This document shows, piece by piece, positions 24,307-36,809 of a stretch of DNA of 64,000 nt. Position 1 is the stretch's first letter. The number at the start of each line of letters is the position of its first letter. The notes beneath the pieces were generated by a model. The model was not told where the DNA came from. It did no database searches and saw only the letters and a program-made list of their open reading frames with translations. The DNA comes from Linepithema humile (taxonomy: Eukaryota > Arthropoda > Insecta > Hymenoptera > Formicidae): NCBI RefSeq assembly GCF_040581485.1, contig NC_090130.1, positions 7,068,001 through 7,132,000 of the forward strand, read 5' to 3'. Made by a program: the position numbers and the translations under genes.

Positions 24307-25546
24307 GTGGCACGCTGGTCGGCTGGAATTACTTCGGTCTCGTCGCGCGCACATCGGCGTGCGTTGTACAGAAATTATACCGCGCACATTGCTAAGTGCC
24401 GCTTTAAATTACAGTACGTTTAATCAGTTAAGAGAAGATACATTTTCTATTTCCAGGAGATCAAAGCCTTCATAAAATCGTCACGGCCGATAAAACTTAT
24501 AAATAAATGATATTTGCTCGATAAGAGCAAGTTCCGAAACGTCTGCTCTTGATAAAACGTTTTATGAAAAATTTCGCATCAAAGTCGTTCCGCGGGCAAT
24601 AAATCGGGAATTAAAAAGATGCCGAGCCGTCTTTTAGCAGATCTCCATTATTAAGAATATATTAACCGGTGCTCTTCAATTATTCGATGTTTTACTAACG
24701 TACGCCGTAAAGAAGAGCACCTTTAAAAACTTGCATCGTGAATTCTCGAAATATCCATACATATTAACCGTAATAGTGAAGAAACTTCCTTCGCAAACGG
24801 CCGCTTTACGACTTTCGACGAATAAGCGCTCATTCCGGGCGGACAGTAATCAGCGAACAGCACGCATATAACCATACAAATTAAAATCTTATATACTTAA
24901 ACCCATCGGCGATGACAGTCGTGCGTACGTTTCACGTCTTTAATACGACCGACCGTGCATAAAGAGGCGCACGCGTACGCATTTGAAGAAGCGCACGGAC
25001 TCGCATCCGCTCCGAAAAAGCCGCGCGCGTTCGTAGATGTGCACCGACGCGCTCACACATCGCTCGCGCATACCACACACGAGCGTAACTGCAGAACTTG
25101 CGTATCGCCGGCCATTCGTGAAGACGCGCGGTATAGATAACGATATGACTTTGCCTCGGTATTCATCCATAAATTCACGAGGACGGAGAGCGCGCGGGAT
25201 AACGTTCCGCCGATGGCAGTGTCGTTGCAGCCGGCACAAGAAAAGGGATTAATGGCCGCCAAAAGAGCAGAGAGAAAGAGAGGAAGTAGGGAGAGACCGA
25301 CGGAGAAAACGAGAGAAGAGCATAAAAGCGAGAAAAGGGAAAGTCAGGTCGCCGAGGGGATGTCGCCGCAACTGATACGGATGATCGCTTCGTGCGTGAG
25401 CGGGCTGATCACTCTGTCGTCGCACTTATAATTATTATTCGTATTTTAATGGCCGTGGAAAGACTCCGACGCCTTTGAAGCCGGCGGGTGAGACAGCGGC
25501 TCCTCTCGAGAGCCGTTCTCTTCAACCCCCGGTCTGCGAGTGGAGT

Positions 25547-25568
25547 GAGAGAGAGAGAGAGAGAGAGA
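25547..25568. repeat. (GA)n microsatellite
   Basis: Eleven uninterrupted GA units. Confidence 0.9.
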
Positions 25569-26700
25569 ACACGCGCAAACCCTCGTGCTTTTAAAAATAT
25601 TGGGGATTTCAGATATCAAATGCCGCGTACTGCTGCGCCCTTGAATCAGCCGAACGAGAGGGACGTGTGTTCTCACCGCGTCCCTTTCTTTCTTGCTGCT
25701 TCGTCGAGCGCCTCCGGCGGAGCCATTCAATCAGAGGGACCGAAGATAAGTCGCGGCTTTCGTTTTTAAAAACTCTCTCGCCGCGGGAGTGGTCGATATC
25801 GATATGCTTCCATTGTTTCAACTCTGCCCGGACATTTTTTGAAACTGGTGACGAAATTTGCATATTTTGTAATTTTAATATAGAATTAATTCACATAACA
25901 TAATTACTTGGGAATTTTATTTCTAATTTTTTGAGATGGAAACAATGATTGAATAAGCAAATGGTAAAAAGTATGCATTATGTGTGTGTATAAATAATCG
26001 GTGAAAAGTTTTTCTGGATATTCGGCTGAGTTAAGATTGATGAGAAAGATTTATAATTTGCGAGGAAAGAGCGGCCGGCGATGTGAAATTCTCTCTGAAG
26101 AAAGAAAGCTGAGGATAAAGCAAGAGAAGTAGAGAATGAAACATCAATCAATTTATGCAACCCTTCGGCCGATTAAACCGAATCAGCGGGTCGAAGACAT
26201 TTGGTTCTCAGTGCCCCTTCCTCTCTCCGCGCCTAGGTTAATATAAATTAATAGATAAATATACAATTAGAAGTAATCTATATTAATTAAGGGAAGGTCT
26301 TGCCTTCGCGGTGGCTCGACTTGGCTCCTTTGTGGCTGCACCGTGAATATCCGGCGATTCATTCATTAACCCTCACCTTCGACCTCGAGTGTCGGAGCCG
26401 CGGAGGCTCCCAATCATACCTCGAACAATAACCGAACGAGAAATACCCCTAATGTGTTCTCTCATTGGCCTCGCTCGTCGAATAGCGCGAGTGCAGCTCC
26501 CTCCCGTTCCTTCTTTATACATACTTAACGCGTAAGAGACAACCTTTTGCCTCCAATTTGTGAATGAAAAATCCATTATCCAGAAGTAAAATCCAATTTC
26601 CTCCTCTCGATTAGATTTATTCAATATCTCCGAGACACACGGAGAATATAAGAAATAAAAAATTGCCTTTGCAAGAATAACTTCAATATATTACATCGTC

Positions 26701-29700
26701 TAAGATTAGTTAGAATGTCCATCATATTGGTAGTACGATACAATTTATCATCACTTATTACCACCATTGCCGTGCCAGCAATACATCACAACGACTCGGC
26801 GACGTTCGTCGCTGAGTCAGCAATAAATTTCTCGTCGCGAGCGCACGTTATCGCGAGGCAATTGCAAGATTTGCGCGGCTGGATTCGTCTCGGGCGTAGA
26901 ATCCGTAAATCAGCGCCGACCTACGCGGTCCATCCTGGCGGTGCCTCGCCTCGAGGAGGAGATTGCTTTACAAAAATTATCTTCTTTCCTTCATTCCGAC
27001 GATGGCGCAATCGTAAAGCGAGACACACAAAAGCGAAGGGTAGTCGCCTGACACTCGTTCGTAATCCTAAGATTTAGACGTACCCTCGTCCTACAGGATG
27101 GCTATAAACAAAAACAAGGGGTCGTCGTTCGGGGAGAGAATAGGTTACGTTAGTATGGGAGAAACGTGAGGGGGATCGTTATTAATACAAAGGGGCGATG
27201 GTACCCAAATCCCAATCTGAAATACGACGGAAATAATCCGGTTGAAATAAAACGAGGACCGCGGACCACGTTAAAGTTAAGCTCGCTCAGCGCGCCCGGA
27301 TGTACTCGTTCGTTTAAACGCAGTTCCGCCGAGAACAGAAACACCGCGAAAGGCGGGAATCTCTCGGTCTCCGGGAAAAAAGCAAAAAATTATATACCTT
27401 GGATAAAGTAAGCAAAGTAATTAGTCGAGGAGGTAGCCCGCAATACGGACCACACCTGTGCGCCAAATCGGCTTGGTGTCGGATGTAATTCGTGGACTGA
27501 GGATAAGAGGGATAAAGGCCCCCGGTGTCGGAATTGCTCGGGCCCTATGAAGAATAAAGAGGCATGCATTTCTTTACGGCAATCGTAATAAATTGATAGA
27601 CATTTTTTTACTATACTGCGCGAACAAAACAATTGTTGCTCCATTTTGCACATGTCATCCATTTCAAGCAATATATTTTATCTTTGAATAAAGTTTTGAA
27701 ATCTAAATTTTTTTTTTTAATTTTGACTCGATTAGTTCATGATGCGACAATTTTATTGAATGTGAAATGAAAATCGGTGTGATTTAACTTTATTGCCGCG
27801 ACGTTTCGAGACGAGACATTTCGATTATTGGCGCGTCACCGATCGCCGCGTACCGTGACCATTAAAAGCGCAGGCTCTGCAAAGAGGACCATCTTTTTTA
27901 AAGGCGCCTATACGTGCCGAGGGCGGAGGACCGTCTGATGTAGCACCGGCATTAAAAGCCGCGGTGCCCGAGACGGGAGATTGAAATACGAGCCACGTGA
28001 GAATATCATTAGCAAATTGCTTAATTTACGGACCACCACTGATGGTACTCGCGCGGATGTATTCGTCTCTCCAGTGGCCATGACTTTGTAATTATTATCT
28101 CTTTCTATCTTCGAGTCGCCGATTTCCAAAATTTCAAATTCCACATGACAAAAGCATTCTATAATCAGACAGAGCAGCTCGCGAGCAGTCGGAATTGCCA
28201 GTTGTCGTATCTCGAGAGTGTTACAGCGCTGTCGAATCATCTCTGCGTTTGAATCAACGGCGATTTCTTGTTGTTAGAAACTGCACAGATCGCGTATGCA
28301 AGCTACGCTTCGCAAATAATATGTGCCGACGTGTTAATATCAATAAAGGTGAACGCATTACGGTACCGATTAATATAAATGAAGCTATTATCCTTGATTA
28401 TATGTTGTAATTAATATTAATAAGTGAAAGCTCTCCGGCTGGTGTCTATTTATCTAGATTAACTAATGAGCGAATATAGAATAGACGCATTTGTAAATCT
28501 TACGGGATTAATCTTTTATGTCGTGCAGATACAATCGAAGGGCTAATAATAAGTCGTGCAGATTTCTTTAACAAATCAAGATGCAAAATTCGAAATTTCT
28601 TATCGATATAAATTCCACGCGTACGTGTACAATTATGTACACGTGCGTGTTTTGAAGTTAATACGAAAAATAAATCTCGATTACTCTTTGCGATTTAAGA
28701 CTCGTACAATAAAATATGATACATTCTTAAGCGCTTCATAAAAGAATGATCTTACAAAATACGATGTCCCGATGAAAATAAAGAATAACAAAAGTCCCTC
28801 ATAATTCCTCATTAAGCGTCGCTAATAATTTTTATAGAGCCCTCTCGTGCCCTCTCGTACACAATGTAGCCCGAGCAGCAGCGGAGAGAAAGAAAACGAT
28901 CAGTCGATTTCCGACCCCCGCGACTGCGCTCCGGCCCTCCCGCCTCCCAGCCCCTCTTTCTCGCTCGTATATAACCTTGGACGTTAAGTGGGGACCTCCA
29001 CGGCGTCGTGGGCCCATCGCGTTTTATCACCGTGCTCATACCGTTTCAATACGCCATCAATAATAAGTTCCCTTTTGATACTCCCGGGACGCGCGTGCAG
29101 CGCGTTACGTTTACAGCCGGGCTACGTATCGCCCTTCGCGTTCGCGAAGAATGGAGCCGGATACGTTGGTCTTTTTACAGACGCGGGCCGACATTGTTGC
29201 TCGCGCCGGTGAAAGATGACGGCAATTAAAGCCGCGGCGAAATTTTCTTCGAATCGCGGTTCGACGAGGCAGCCCGCGCGCGATCTCCCGACGAGCGCGC
29301 CGCGCGTCTTGTTAACCTTTTTGTTATTGTTACCGCGCTTTGGGTGCCGGCGCGAGACGCGGCGACATTTATTTACGTCACGGTGGAGCAATGCCAACGG
29401 TCAGCAGAGGAGAAACATTGTAGATAAAATTAATGCACGTTGTTCGAAATAACCACGGGGCGGGGCGATATGATTTTATTGGGAAGTAATTCGGCCGCCT
29501 CTCGACAAGGAATCTTGGCAACGCGAACTTGCTACTGAACCGCGTGATTAACTACACGCAAGAGTGTGATTCTCTTACAATTTATTTGTAGAGAGCGATT
29601 TATGCTTAGAATTTTGCTTTTTATTTTTATCAAGTGTGTCCGTGTCGAGACAGGATACTCAATAACACTTAACTGATAATTAATTAATCTGCTAATTGCT

Positions 29701-30500
29701 TAGTTCAAATGTGCACAAAATAATTTTTTTTTGTTGCATAAAATTGTAGCAGCATCATCTGCAAATATCAACAGATCTTAACTGTTTCTTCCGTTTTGCA
29801 AGCGTAAAGCTTGCGTCGGTACGATATAATTAACATAATTGCTTCATTGACATTGCTACAGACATTCGCATATATCTACGTACTTTCTTCTATTGTTTCC
29901 CACTGTTTCTTATTAGCGCATTATAAACGCATGAAGTGTGCTCTACTCGATGCGTTTCAATTATTTTAGAGAACAATCATCGCTTTTACCACGTGCGTGG
30001 CGTAATTAACTTAAACCGAGAACGGCAAGGTGCGTTTGAATAATAATGGCCGCGCGCATCTGAATCCGTTCTTTATCTATCGCTTCTTATTAATCGGTTT
30101 CCAGCGTCGCACGATGTGAGCCGAAGTGCTGTATCAGTACGTATAATAGTTGATTTCACACATCGCATCGGGTTCCCTCTAGTTGATTCTCCGACATGTA
30201 AAACCGGGCGCGAACGAATACGATTTTATTGTGGAGAAATATAATCGACTATCTCACCGTGCAATTAGCAGGAAGAAAAATCAACTGCATTAAGAATGCA
30301 ACCGAGGGAGCGCTTCGCCTGCGTACCCTCCATTGTAATTTAGCTTCAGTAGTAACGCTACGTTACTTTCAATTAACTCACTACGTAACAGTAATCATTC
30401 GATCTGAATCCAATTGTAGAATTTTCCATTAATATGACATATTTCCATCATTTTTTCGCGGCTCTTTACATAACTCAGCGTTTTATAATAAAAACATGAT
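26701..30500. other. non-coding block
   Basis: CpG-rich around 26800-27080, 27830-28060 and especially 28830-29400; AT-rich around 27570-27800, 28400-28800 and 29570-29800. The frames in 28812-29452 overlap on both strands and are Arg-rich. I see no gene. An inverted repeat at 28616-28649 is listed separately. Confidence 0.6.
28616..28649. repeat. imperfect palindrome with E-box
   Basis: ACGTGTAC at 28623-28630 is mirrored by GTACACGT at 28637-28644, and outer CACGC (28616-28620) pairs with GCGTG (28645-28649). The left arm has two extra bases. The right arm contains CACGTG, the canonical E-box core bound by bHLH factors. Confidence 0.6.
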
Positions 30501-30840
30501 AGAACAAAAGTTAAAAACTGAATAATAATGCAAATCGTCAAATCATTCGTCGATGATATTGCATCATTTATTTTACGTCAATGTACAACTTCCGATGAGA
30601 TCCGTATGTCAGTCCGAACATTCAGAGATCTAATCGCGTGTATGTACATGCTATATGCGTGCTCTCAACACGCCTTTCGATGAATATGTAGGAACATGTA
30701 TGGGCCACTCAACAGTCGAAGCACAGCATTAGTGATAGGCGATGATGTAATAAACTAGTTCGGTCGGACATTTGATCCCGGCGGCTTGATTGTAATGCTA
30801 AATTCAACTTGTTGGATATGTATAGCTCTTTGATTGCACC

Positions 30841-30862
30841 GTGCGGCTCGCGAGAGCCGCAC
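30841..30862 (+). other. perfect 9-bp hairpin with GCGA tetraloop
   Basis: GTGCGGCTC at 30841-30849 and GAGCCGCAC at 30854-30862 pair perfectly around a GCGA loop, which belongs to the stable GNRA tetraloop class if transcribed from the + strand. A short CA repeat follows at once. Confidence 0.6.
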
Positions 30863-30871
30863 ACACACACA
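30860..30871. repeat. short (CA)n microsatellite
   Basis: Six CA units immediately 3' of the hairpin stem. Confidence 0.8.
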
Positions 30872-31352
30872 GGGAAATAATCATGTAAAAAATAAATGTT
30901 TGAATTCAACTATTTAAACATTTAAAAAATTCTGTTCTTTTTTTTTTTTACATCGCTCTTATACGATTTGCTTGTACATATCTTCATTGTGCATCAGAAA
31001 ACACGATGTTTTTTTCTTTTACTTCTGAATACAATGATTTGAAAAGAAAACAATAGAGACTAAATCACGCGATATTGACTCAGCGGAGAATATTGTGCTT
31101 GGATGAATTTATGTGCCATTCGCGAGTGGAATTATTAGTGAAGAAACCGTGAAATACGGTTCGGGCAGTTTTCAATGCTCCGATCCGCTGCTTCTTGCAG
31201 AAATAACAGAAGGCAAACAACGTTACGTCCAATTTCGATGTCCACGGCCGCGTGGAGCAGCGTGCGTTTCCGAACGATCGTGCGCCAGCGGAGAAAGCAG
31301 CCACGTCAGAATTGATTTCATCGCTACGTGAAGTGCGCACAGGCGTATGTCC

Positions 31353-31379
31353 CTTCCGTCGCTTCCGTCCCTTCCGTCC
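31353..31379. repeat. 9-bp tandem repeat, three copies
   Basis: CTTCCGTCG, CTTCCGTCC, CTTCCGTCC in direct tandem, with one base different in the first copy. Confidence 0.85.
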
Positions 31380-33863
31380 TCCCGCGCTCACCTGTGCTCG
31401 GGCGTTAACTCCTACAAGAGAGGCCGCGGCACATCGGGAACGTCGTGCATCGGAGTTCGGTGGCCCCGCGGAGCGGGGACAAGAAAATCCACCGGCAGAA
31501 AAACCACCGAAGAAAAGACCGACCGCAGATACGATCTTTTCGTGCTAATAATTATCGCATTAATTATAGCGCGGGGAGCGCGCGCTCTCGTCCACGCTAT
31601 TCACTCACACGCGTCCGCGGCCACACGGACAGCACGGCGAAGGAACGGCCACGGTTAAGCATTAGCAAAGGCACATGGGTGAGACTGATTCGCGAGGCAG
31701 ATCTGACGGCGAGGACACGCGTGAGACGCGTAACGAGCTCGCGCGAATGCCCGCGCCAAGCGCTCCGTCGAACTCGTTCCTTCGTTGCGGCTAATTGTAA
31801 CGGCGTAAGACGCGCGTCATTATGATGCCTATCGTTTCTAGAAGCAGGATGTAATTTTGCAAAGGTATAGCGGCGAATTCTTCGACGGTCATCGGATTCC
31901 CCCGCAGCAATAATGTTGCCGATCGCACGCGTTCTTCTTCTTTCTCTTTAATTTCGTGCGAGGTATTGAAATCCAAGACTGTTCCGAAGAATGGACTCTC
32001 GTACGGCTAATCATCGCGATGAAAAGTAATTGAGGAACCGAAGCTAGTATTTCAACATCAGACGTTAATGTCCTCGACTGCTTTCGCGAAAGCGTCAAAA
32101 GCGTTAAAAGCACACGCACGCGCGCTCATTTCGGAGGAGAGAAGGAGCAAGACAGATTTTCCGTAACGCCACGACGACACTGTGGGACGTACCGCGGCAT
32201 GTATGGGACATGTAACGAAGACGCGCGCATCGGAACTCGTCAGAACGTCGCGCATCGCACATCGGTCACGCGTGCCAGCTAAGAGTTTGCATCCAAAGTC
32301 AAACGAACGAGAAAAGCGCGGAGAGCGTGCGGCGAGAAAACAGTGCTTTCGCCACGGAAGCACCGTGCCAAATTCCGTGCTAAAATCAGAGGTCGTGTCG
32401 ATCGTGATCGCTTCTGCGTATCCTATATTTTCACGACCGCTACGATTTATGATCCGTATCGCACTGCAGTAAACATCGCACTATATGCGCTCCTAAAGCG
32501 TAAATAATTAGATTTTCAAATAAGTAAGATATGTCTCATAAAATAAGTAGATCTCATAAAAGCAAAGTAAACCCTCGTTAAATTAAATAATGAAATAATA
32601 AAGATTTGTATCTATGAAAAATCAGAGCAAATAAAACAAGGTCCATGTATAGCTTTTAAGTATAGCTTATCTTCGAGTCTTTTATGCCATTTTTTGCATT
32701 ATAATTAAACCAGCATCTTCTAGCCGTATTAAATTCTTCTCGATCAAAGTTATACGCGAGGAACGCGTATATATTTTATTCGGCTATCTTTCAAGCATTA
32801 TCGATCCATGTTACTGTCATCAAACGCGATTATTACACGGCCCTTCGGTCGTACGTACATTACTCGGGCGAGATCATTCAGTCCGTCCACGTCGCATGTG
32901 TTCCTTTCGCCGCGTCACGCCGTAATTAAGCAGATCATTAACGTCATCGCGATCGGAGTGAAGGAGAACGTGGACGAATCGCAATCGCCTGCTGGCGCAT
33001 ACCGTTACGCGATGGTTGCGAGGCGATAGGACACCTTGACTAATGCGACCGCGGCGAGTTGCACCTTGCAAATTGGCGGGGAGCATGCGTGCGCTCTCGG
33101 CCCTCGGCGCGGAAGAAAAACTTCGTGCCATCGAGCGCGATTTAGAGACGCGCTTTCGCTTTTGCGATTGTCCACCTTGCGCCGTGAGAGTATCGCGATT
33201 CGATACCACCACACCTGTTCCCTTCTTCGACGATAAACCCGACAAAGTATTTATGGAATTTGATAAAAATTCGACCGGCAAAGAGTTTAAATTTATCGAG
33301 CAAAGCAAAAGGCATAAGCGACAAATTGTGTATGTATAAAGAATGAAATAAAAAAGTGTAAACATAGGCTCGACTTCCATTACAGCATGAAATGACTCAC
33401 TGTAATATTAACGCGATACGCATGTACCATTACATTGTCACGCCGCGCGGTATCAGCCGACACTGTATAATTCAATTGCGCTGCATTTAATAAAAATTAA
33501 ACGTATAGTTCACCGGGACGTGAATTGTTGTCATTAGTATGTCCCGGGAGCGCTGTCCCACTGCGACGGAAAATTTCAATTTTCCGCTCGAGGTAATAGA
33601 TAATAACGCAAATATTTTTCCGTGTGACGGAGGTTCTCCGCCGGACAAAGGATTCTATACCTCTGCCTCTCTTTTGCCCTTTCATTGCCGCTCCACCGCG
33701 CATTGGCGACGACACCGACGAAGACGACAATGCGAGCTGAAGGTAGGGGCAAAGAGTCGCGGCGAAAAAGGGACGGAGAAACGGAGAGATACGAGAAATG
33801 GCGAGTGAATTTCACCGAGAGGAAGAGAGCAGGAGAGAGAGAATGACGAAGGAGAAAGAGGAA

Positions 33864-33876
33864 GAGAGAGAGAGAG
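33864..33876. repeat. (GA)n tract within a purine-rich segment
   Basis: A short GA repeat inside about 150 purine-rich bases (33740-33890), roughly 125 bp upstream of the TATA plus initiator pair at 33973-34001. Confidence 0.7.
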
Positions 33877-33972
33877 TAGAAGTGGAACAAAATGCTGATG
33901 GCAAAGGGCGGCGCTGAAAACGAACGAACTGAACGAACGCGGTCACAAGAGCCGGTAGCGAGCGCGCGCTCC

Positions 33973-34006
33973 TATAAATATGTATAGCCAATATCCGCTT
34001 ACATTC
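33973..34006 (+). promoter_or_regulatory. TATA box plus initiator, candidate core promoter
   Basis: TATAAATA at 33973-33980 is followed by TTACATT at 33999-34005, which fits the general initiator pattern YYANWYY. With +1 at the A (34001), the TATA box starts at -28, close to the normal metazoan spacing. An ATG follows at 34032 and a donor-like GTGAAG at 34042. The frame from that ATG closes after 11 codons unless spliced. No downstream exon can be identified, so this is a geometric match only. Confidence 0.25.
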
Positions 34007-36492
34007 GGCCATAGCACTCGGCGATATCGTCATGCAGATAGGTGAAGCATGCGGACTACGGATTTAGGGGTAGATGGTTGATAGAACCGCTCTCTTCGTG
34101 TGCGCGCTATGCACCGCTGTGTAACCATCGCCGCTACGGTTCGACTTTGCGCGCGTGATGGTGAATCCTTTGCCGCGGCGTCATATCGTAGGAAAATATC
34201 TAATCTGCATGTGTTTACGTTTGACGTGTCGATAGCACCGGTGCGCGGCTCTTTCGGCTCTTACCGCGATGCAAATTGAATTACAGCGACGATGCAAAAA
34301 GGTAACAGCTCGGCGCTGCGAAGGTTTGCTGCCTAGACGGGAACGTTGAAATCGAATTCGCGCGATATGCGTGGAGACAAATTGCCGGTGGATCGAATTA
34401 CGCTCTTGTCAAACGAGCGAATTGCGTTTTCTCGATTCCGAAATCAATTCAATTGCGATGTCACCGCGTTCGGTTCCTGCGATATCAACGTTTTATTTTT
34501 ACGTTGCTTCCACCTTAATTCTCTCACAAACGCTTGTCACAATTTCACAATTGAATAATACCGATTAATTTTTTAATTTGCGAATTCTCACTCTAGTTCG
34601 AAAACTGCTGGCAAAACACATTTTGCCTGGTTCTTCGTTCGAATTAGTCGTGCGAAATTCGACCGGGAGCTTCGTGCGATTGCACTCGGTTGCTGCACGC
34701 AACGCGGGTACGCGAAAAGGAAGGCCAACGCTCTAAACGCAGCTTTGGTCCCAAAGGCGTCACCATCCCGCGGCGATGCCCATTTCGCTTCTTTCCCCGG
34801 TCTCGTGAGGCGCCCTCGCTTCTACGTCGGTATTTTTCAATTAATTTTTTTTCCCGCGCCCGGTTGCAGCGCCCGGGCCCTTTGGCCGCGCGTGCCGCAC
34901 CGGATATCGACAGGGTGTTGGTATACGCAGGGATACGCTCTCGGTGGGTATCCGCCGCGCGGATACCGAGGCGAAGTGGCCGCGGATCAATCAGAGGCGG
35001 CCTATAATTAACGAGTTACGGCCCCAGCCGCCGCGCGTTTGCATTAAGACGCGGCTTTTTGTCACTCACCTCTCGAGGGACCGGCCCCGGCCGGCGTTCG
35101 TAATTACCTTGCGGCGGCAGACGGTCAGTATCCGCCGGCGCGGCGCGGGGACCGAGGCGGAGGTGAGGCGCGAGCTGGGCCCGCCGTTTCTTCGCGCGAG
35201 CAAAGCGGCCGCGAGATATTCGCCTCGAGAGGGTCCGTCTCCACCCTTTCCGCCGCGCGGCTCTTCCACCCTCTCGTGCGCGCCTGCCACTTCGATCGGC
35301 GGTGTGGGTTTTTCTCCGTTATGCTTCTTACCGGTGCCCTTCGGGACGACACTGAGACGAGAGCGCTCTCGCGGCGCGGCGCGAAGGGGATCGGAAGGGG
35401 ACATAACAACGTCTAGAATCGTAATTAGTAGGCGTGAACGCACGCCTACCAGACACCGCGACTTCTTCGCTCTCCGTTTCGCTATCCATCTGTCTTCTTC
35501 CCCTTTCTCTGCGTGTCCCGCGAAAATCGTTTGAAAGTCTGGGATCGTCTCGTCTACCTCGGAGGCGCGACACTTCGTTATCTTTCGTCTGCGAAGGCTG
35601 ATTGAAACGCAAACGACGCGAGCTTTTTCACTACCGAAGATCCATCTCCTTTTTAGCGATTTAACGGAATCGGGATTGACTTCTTTAGATTTTCAACGCT
35701 GAATGTATACACCTCGATATATGTAATCTTTCTCCTTGATGACAGAGGGCCGTAATGATAGAGGGAGCATTCTCTTTCATTTAAAAGATAGAATGTAATT
35801 GCGTGGTATCAGTTCGATGTTAAATTGTCAGCACATTTCGGTAAGACAAGTGGAGAAAGAATTAGTGTTTTGAGGACGATTGGCGTCTTCATTAGAGCTC
35901 CACTTCGTATGCGTGTACGCGTTTCTCCGCGTGCGGATGTTTCCGCGATCTGATAGTATTGTGTCGGTGCTACAAGCCACGCAATACTGTAGAATTATTT
36001 AGAAAGCAAGCATATCAGCGAAACTGGTTTGCTAATAAGTTTCGCACGGTTTTGACATGGCATTCACACTCACCATTTTGTTTATCGAATTAATAATGAT
36101 TCGTACAGTTAACAATTGCGTTAAATTTTGTACAATTATATTTTCACTTTTTTTAATAATACAATATGTTGCTTAATTTTTTCTTTCCATCTTACATTAG
36201 AAATATAATTGAAGAAACCTACATAACGAAATATATATTCTATTCTTAAAACGTAAAATTCAAATTTTTCTTTTTTCTTGTGTATATCTTGGTTTCGAGA
36301 TATCTTGCAATCTGTTCCATCCAGTGGCAAGTAGATCCGATCGAGATATTAAGTTGTGGCTCAGCGAGCAGACGGCTTCCTGCCAAAGGCGGTTTACAAT
36401 TGCACGAACCATTCGTCAGAGATCGCGATCAATTAATTTGACAGTCAATTCGATACGCCAGTGGCAGATGCAACTGTTTGTCAGTAAACATA

Positions 36493-36809
36493 CAGGTCGT
36501 CTCAGAAGTATATTTTTTTCTTATATAACATTATAAAAGTAACTTATATTTTTTAATATCAAAGATTCTTTTAGTAAATTTTGAGCAGCAATCTGAAATT
36601 AATGAGACTAAAATGCATATTTAAATATGCATTTAAATATATATACAGCAATACATATTGACAAATTTTTAATTTGACGTATTTGTATCGAATATTTTAT
36701 TGCTGAATATGAGAACAAATAATAATGAATTTTTATCAAGAGATTCACACCTATTTCAATGTTCAATGAATCTATAAAGAATTATTCTATATATTTTTGA
36801 TACGCCCTG
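36493..36809. mobile_element. MITE-like element with terminal inverted repeats and TA duplication
   Basis: The left end begins CAGGTCGTCTCAGAAG and the right end, read on the minus strand, begins CAGGGCGTATCAAAAA. The two 21-nt ends (36493-36513 and 36789-36809) agree at 17 of 21 positions. TA flanks both sides (36491-36492 and 36810-36811), as expected for a TA target-site duplication of the Tc1/mariner type. The 317-bp body is AT-rich, has no transposase frame and contains a 24-bp perfect palindrome at 36611-36634. It is therefore a non-autonomous copy; assignment to Tc1/mariner rests on the TA flanks. Confidence 0.75.
36611..36634. repeat. 24-bp perfect palindrome inside the MITE
   Basis: The core ATGCATATTTAAATATGCAT (36613-36632) is self-complementary, and one AA/TT pair of bases on each side extends it to 24 bp. 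It lies near the middle of the left half of the element. Confidence 0.8.

Larger units (their letters stand above)
22801..26700. other. non-coding block
   Basis: AT-rich at 22880-23260, 23580-24000 and 24400-24780, CpG-rich at 24200-24400 and 24900-25250, purine-rich at 25255-25350. The C-run pairs and a GA microsatellite are listed separately. No open frame resembles a known protein. Confidence 0.6.
30501..33350. other. non-coding block
   Basis: AT-rich at 30430-30600, 30890-31080 and 32500-32720; CpG-rich at 31200-31830, 32060-32400 and 32830-33200. The longest frames (126, 101 and 168 codons) lie in the CpG-rich parts, where the other frames are open too; none carries a domain I recognise. 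Confidence 0.6.
33351..36330. other. non-coding block, CpG-rich core
   Basis: Positions 34690-35600 are among the most GC- and CpG-rich of the window and carry frames of up to 196 codons (34944-35534) in several registers on both strands at once. The predicted peptides are rich in Arg, Pro, Ser and Gly and match nothing I know, so I read this as a CpG-rich island rather than an exon. The purine-rich segment 33740-33900 precedes a promoter-like arrangement listed separately. Positions 36050-36310 are AT-rich and featureless. Confidence 0.55.

Noticed and set aside
32874..33380. 168-codon minus-strand frame
   Set aside because: Arg/Ser-rich over the CpG-rich part, with + strand frames open over the same interval and no recognisable domain.
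34944..35534. 196-codon + strand frame and overlapping 125-codon minus frame
   Set aside because: At least four registers are open at once in the most CpG-rich part of the window, as expected where stop codons are rare. The peptides are Arg/Pro/Ser-rich without motifs.
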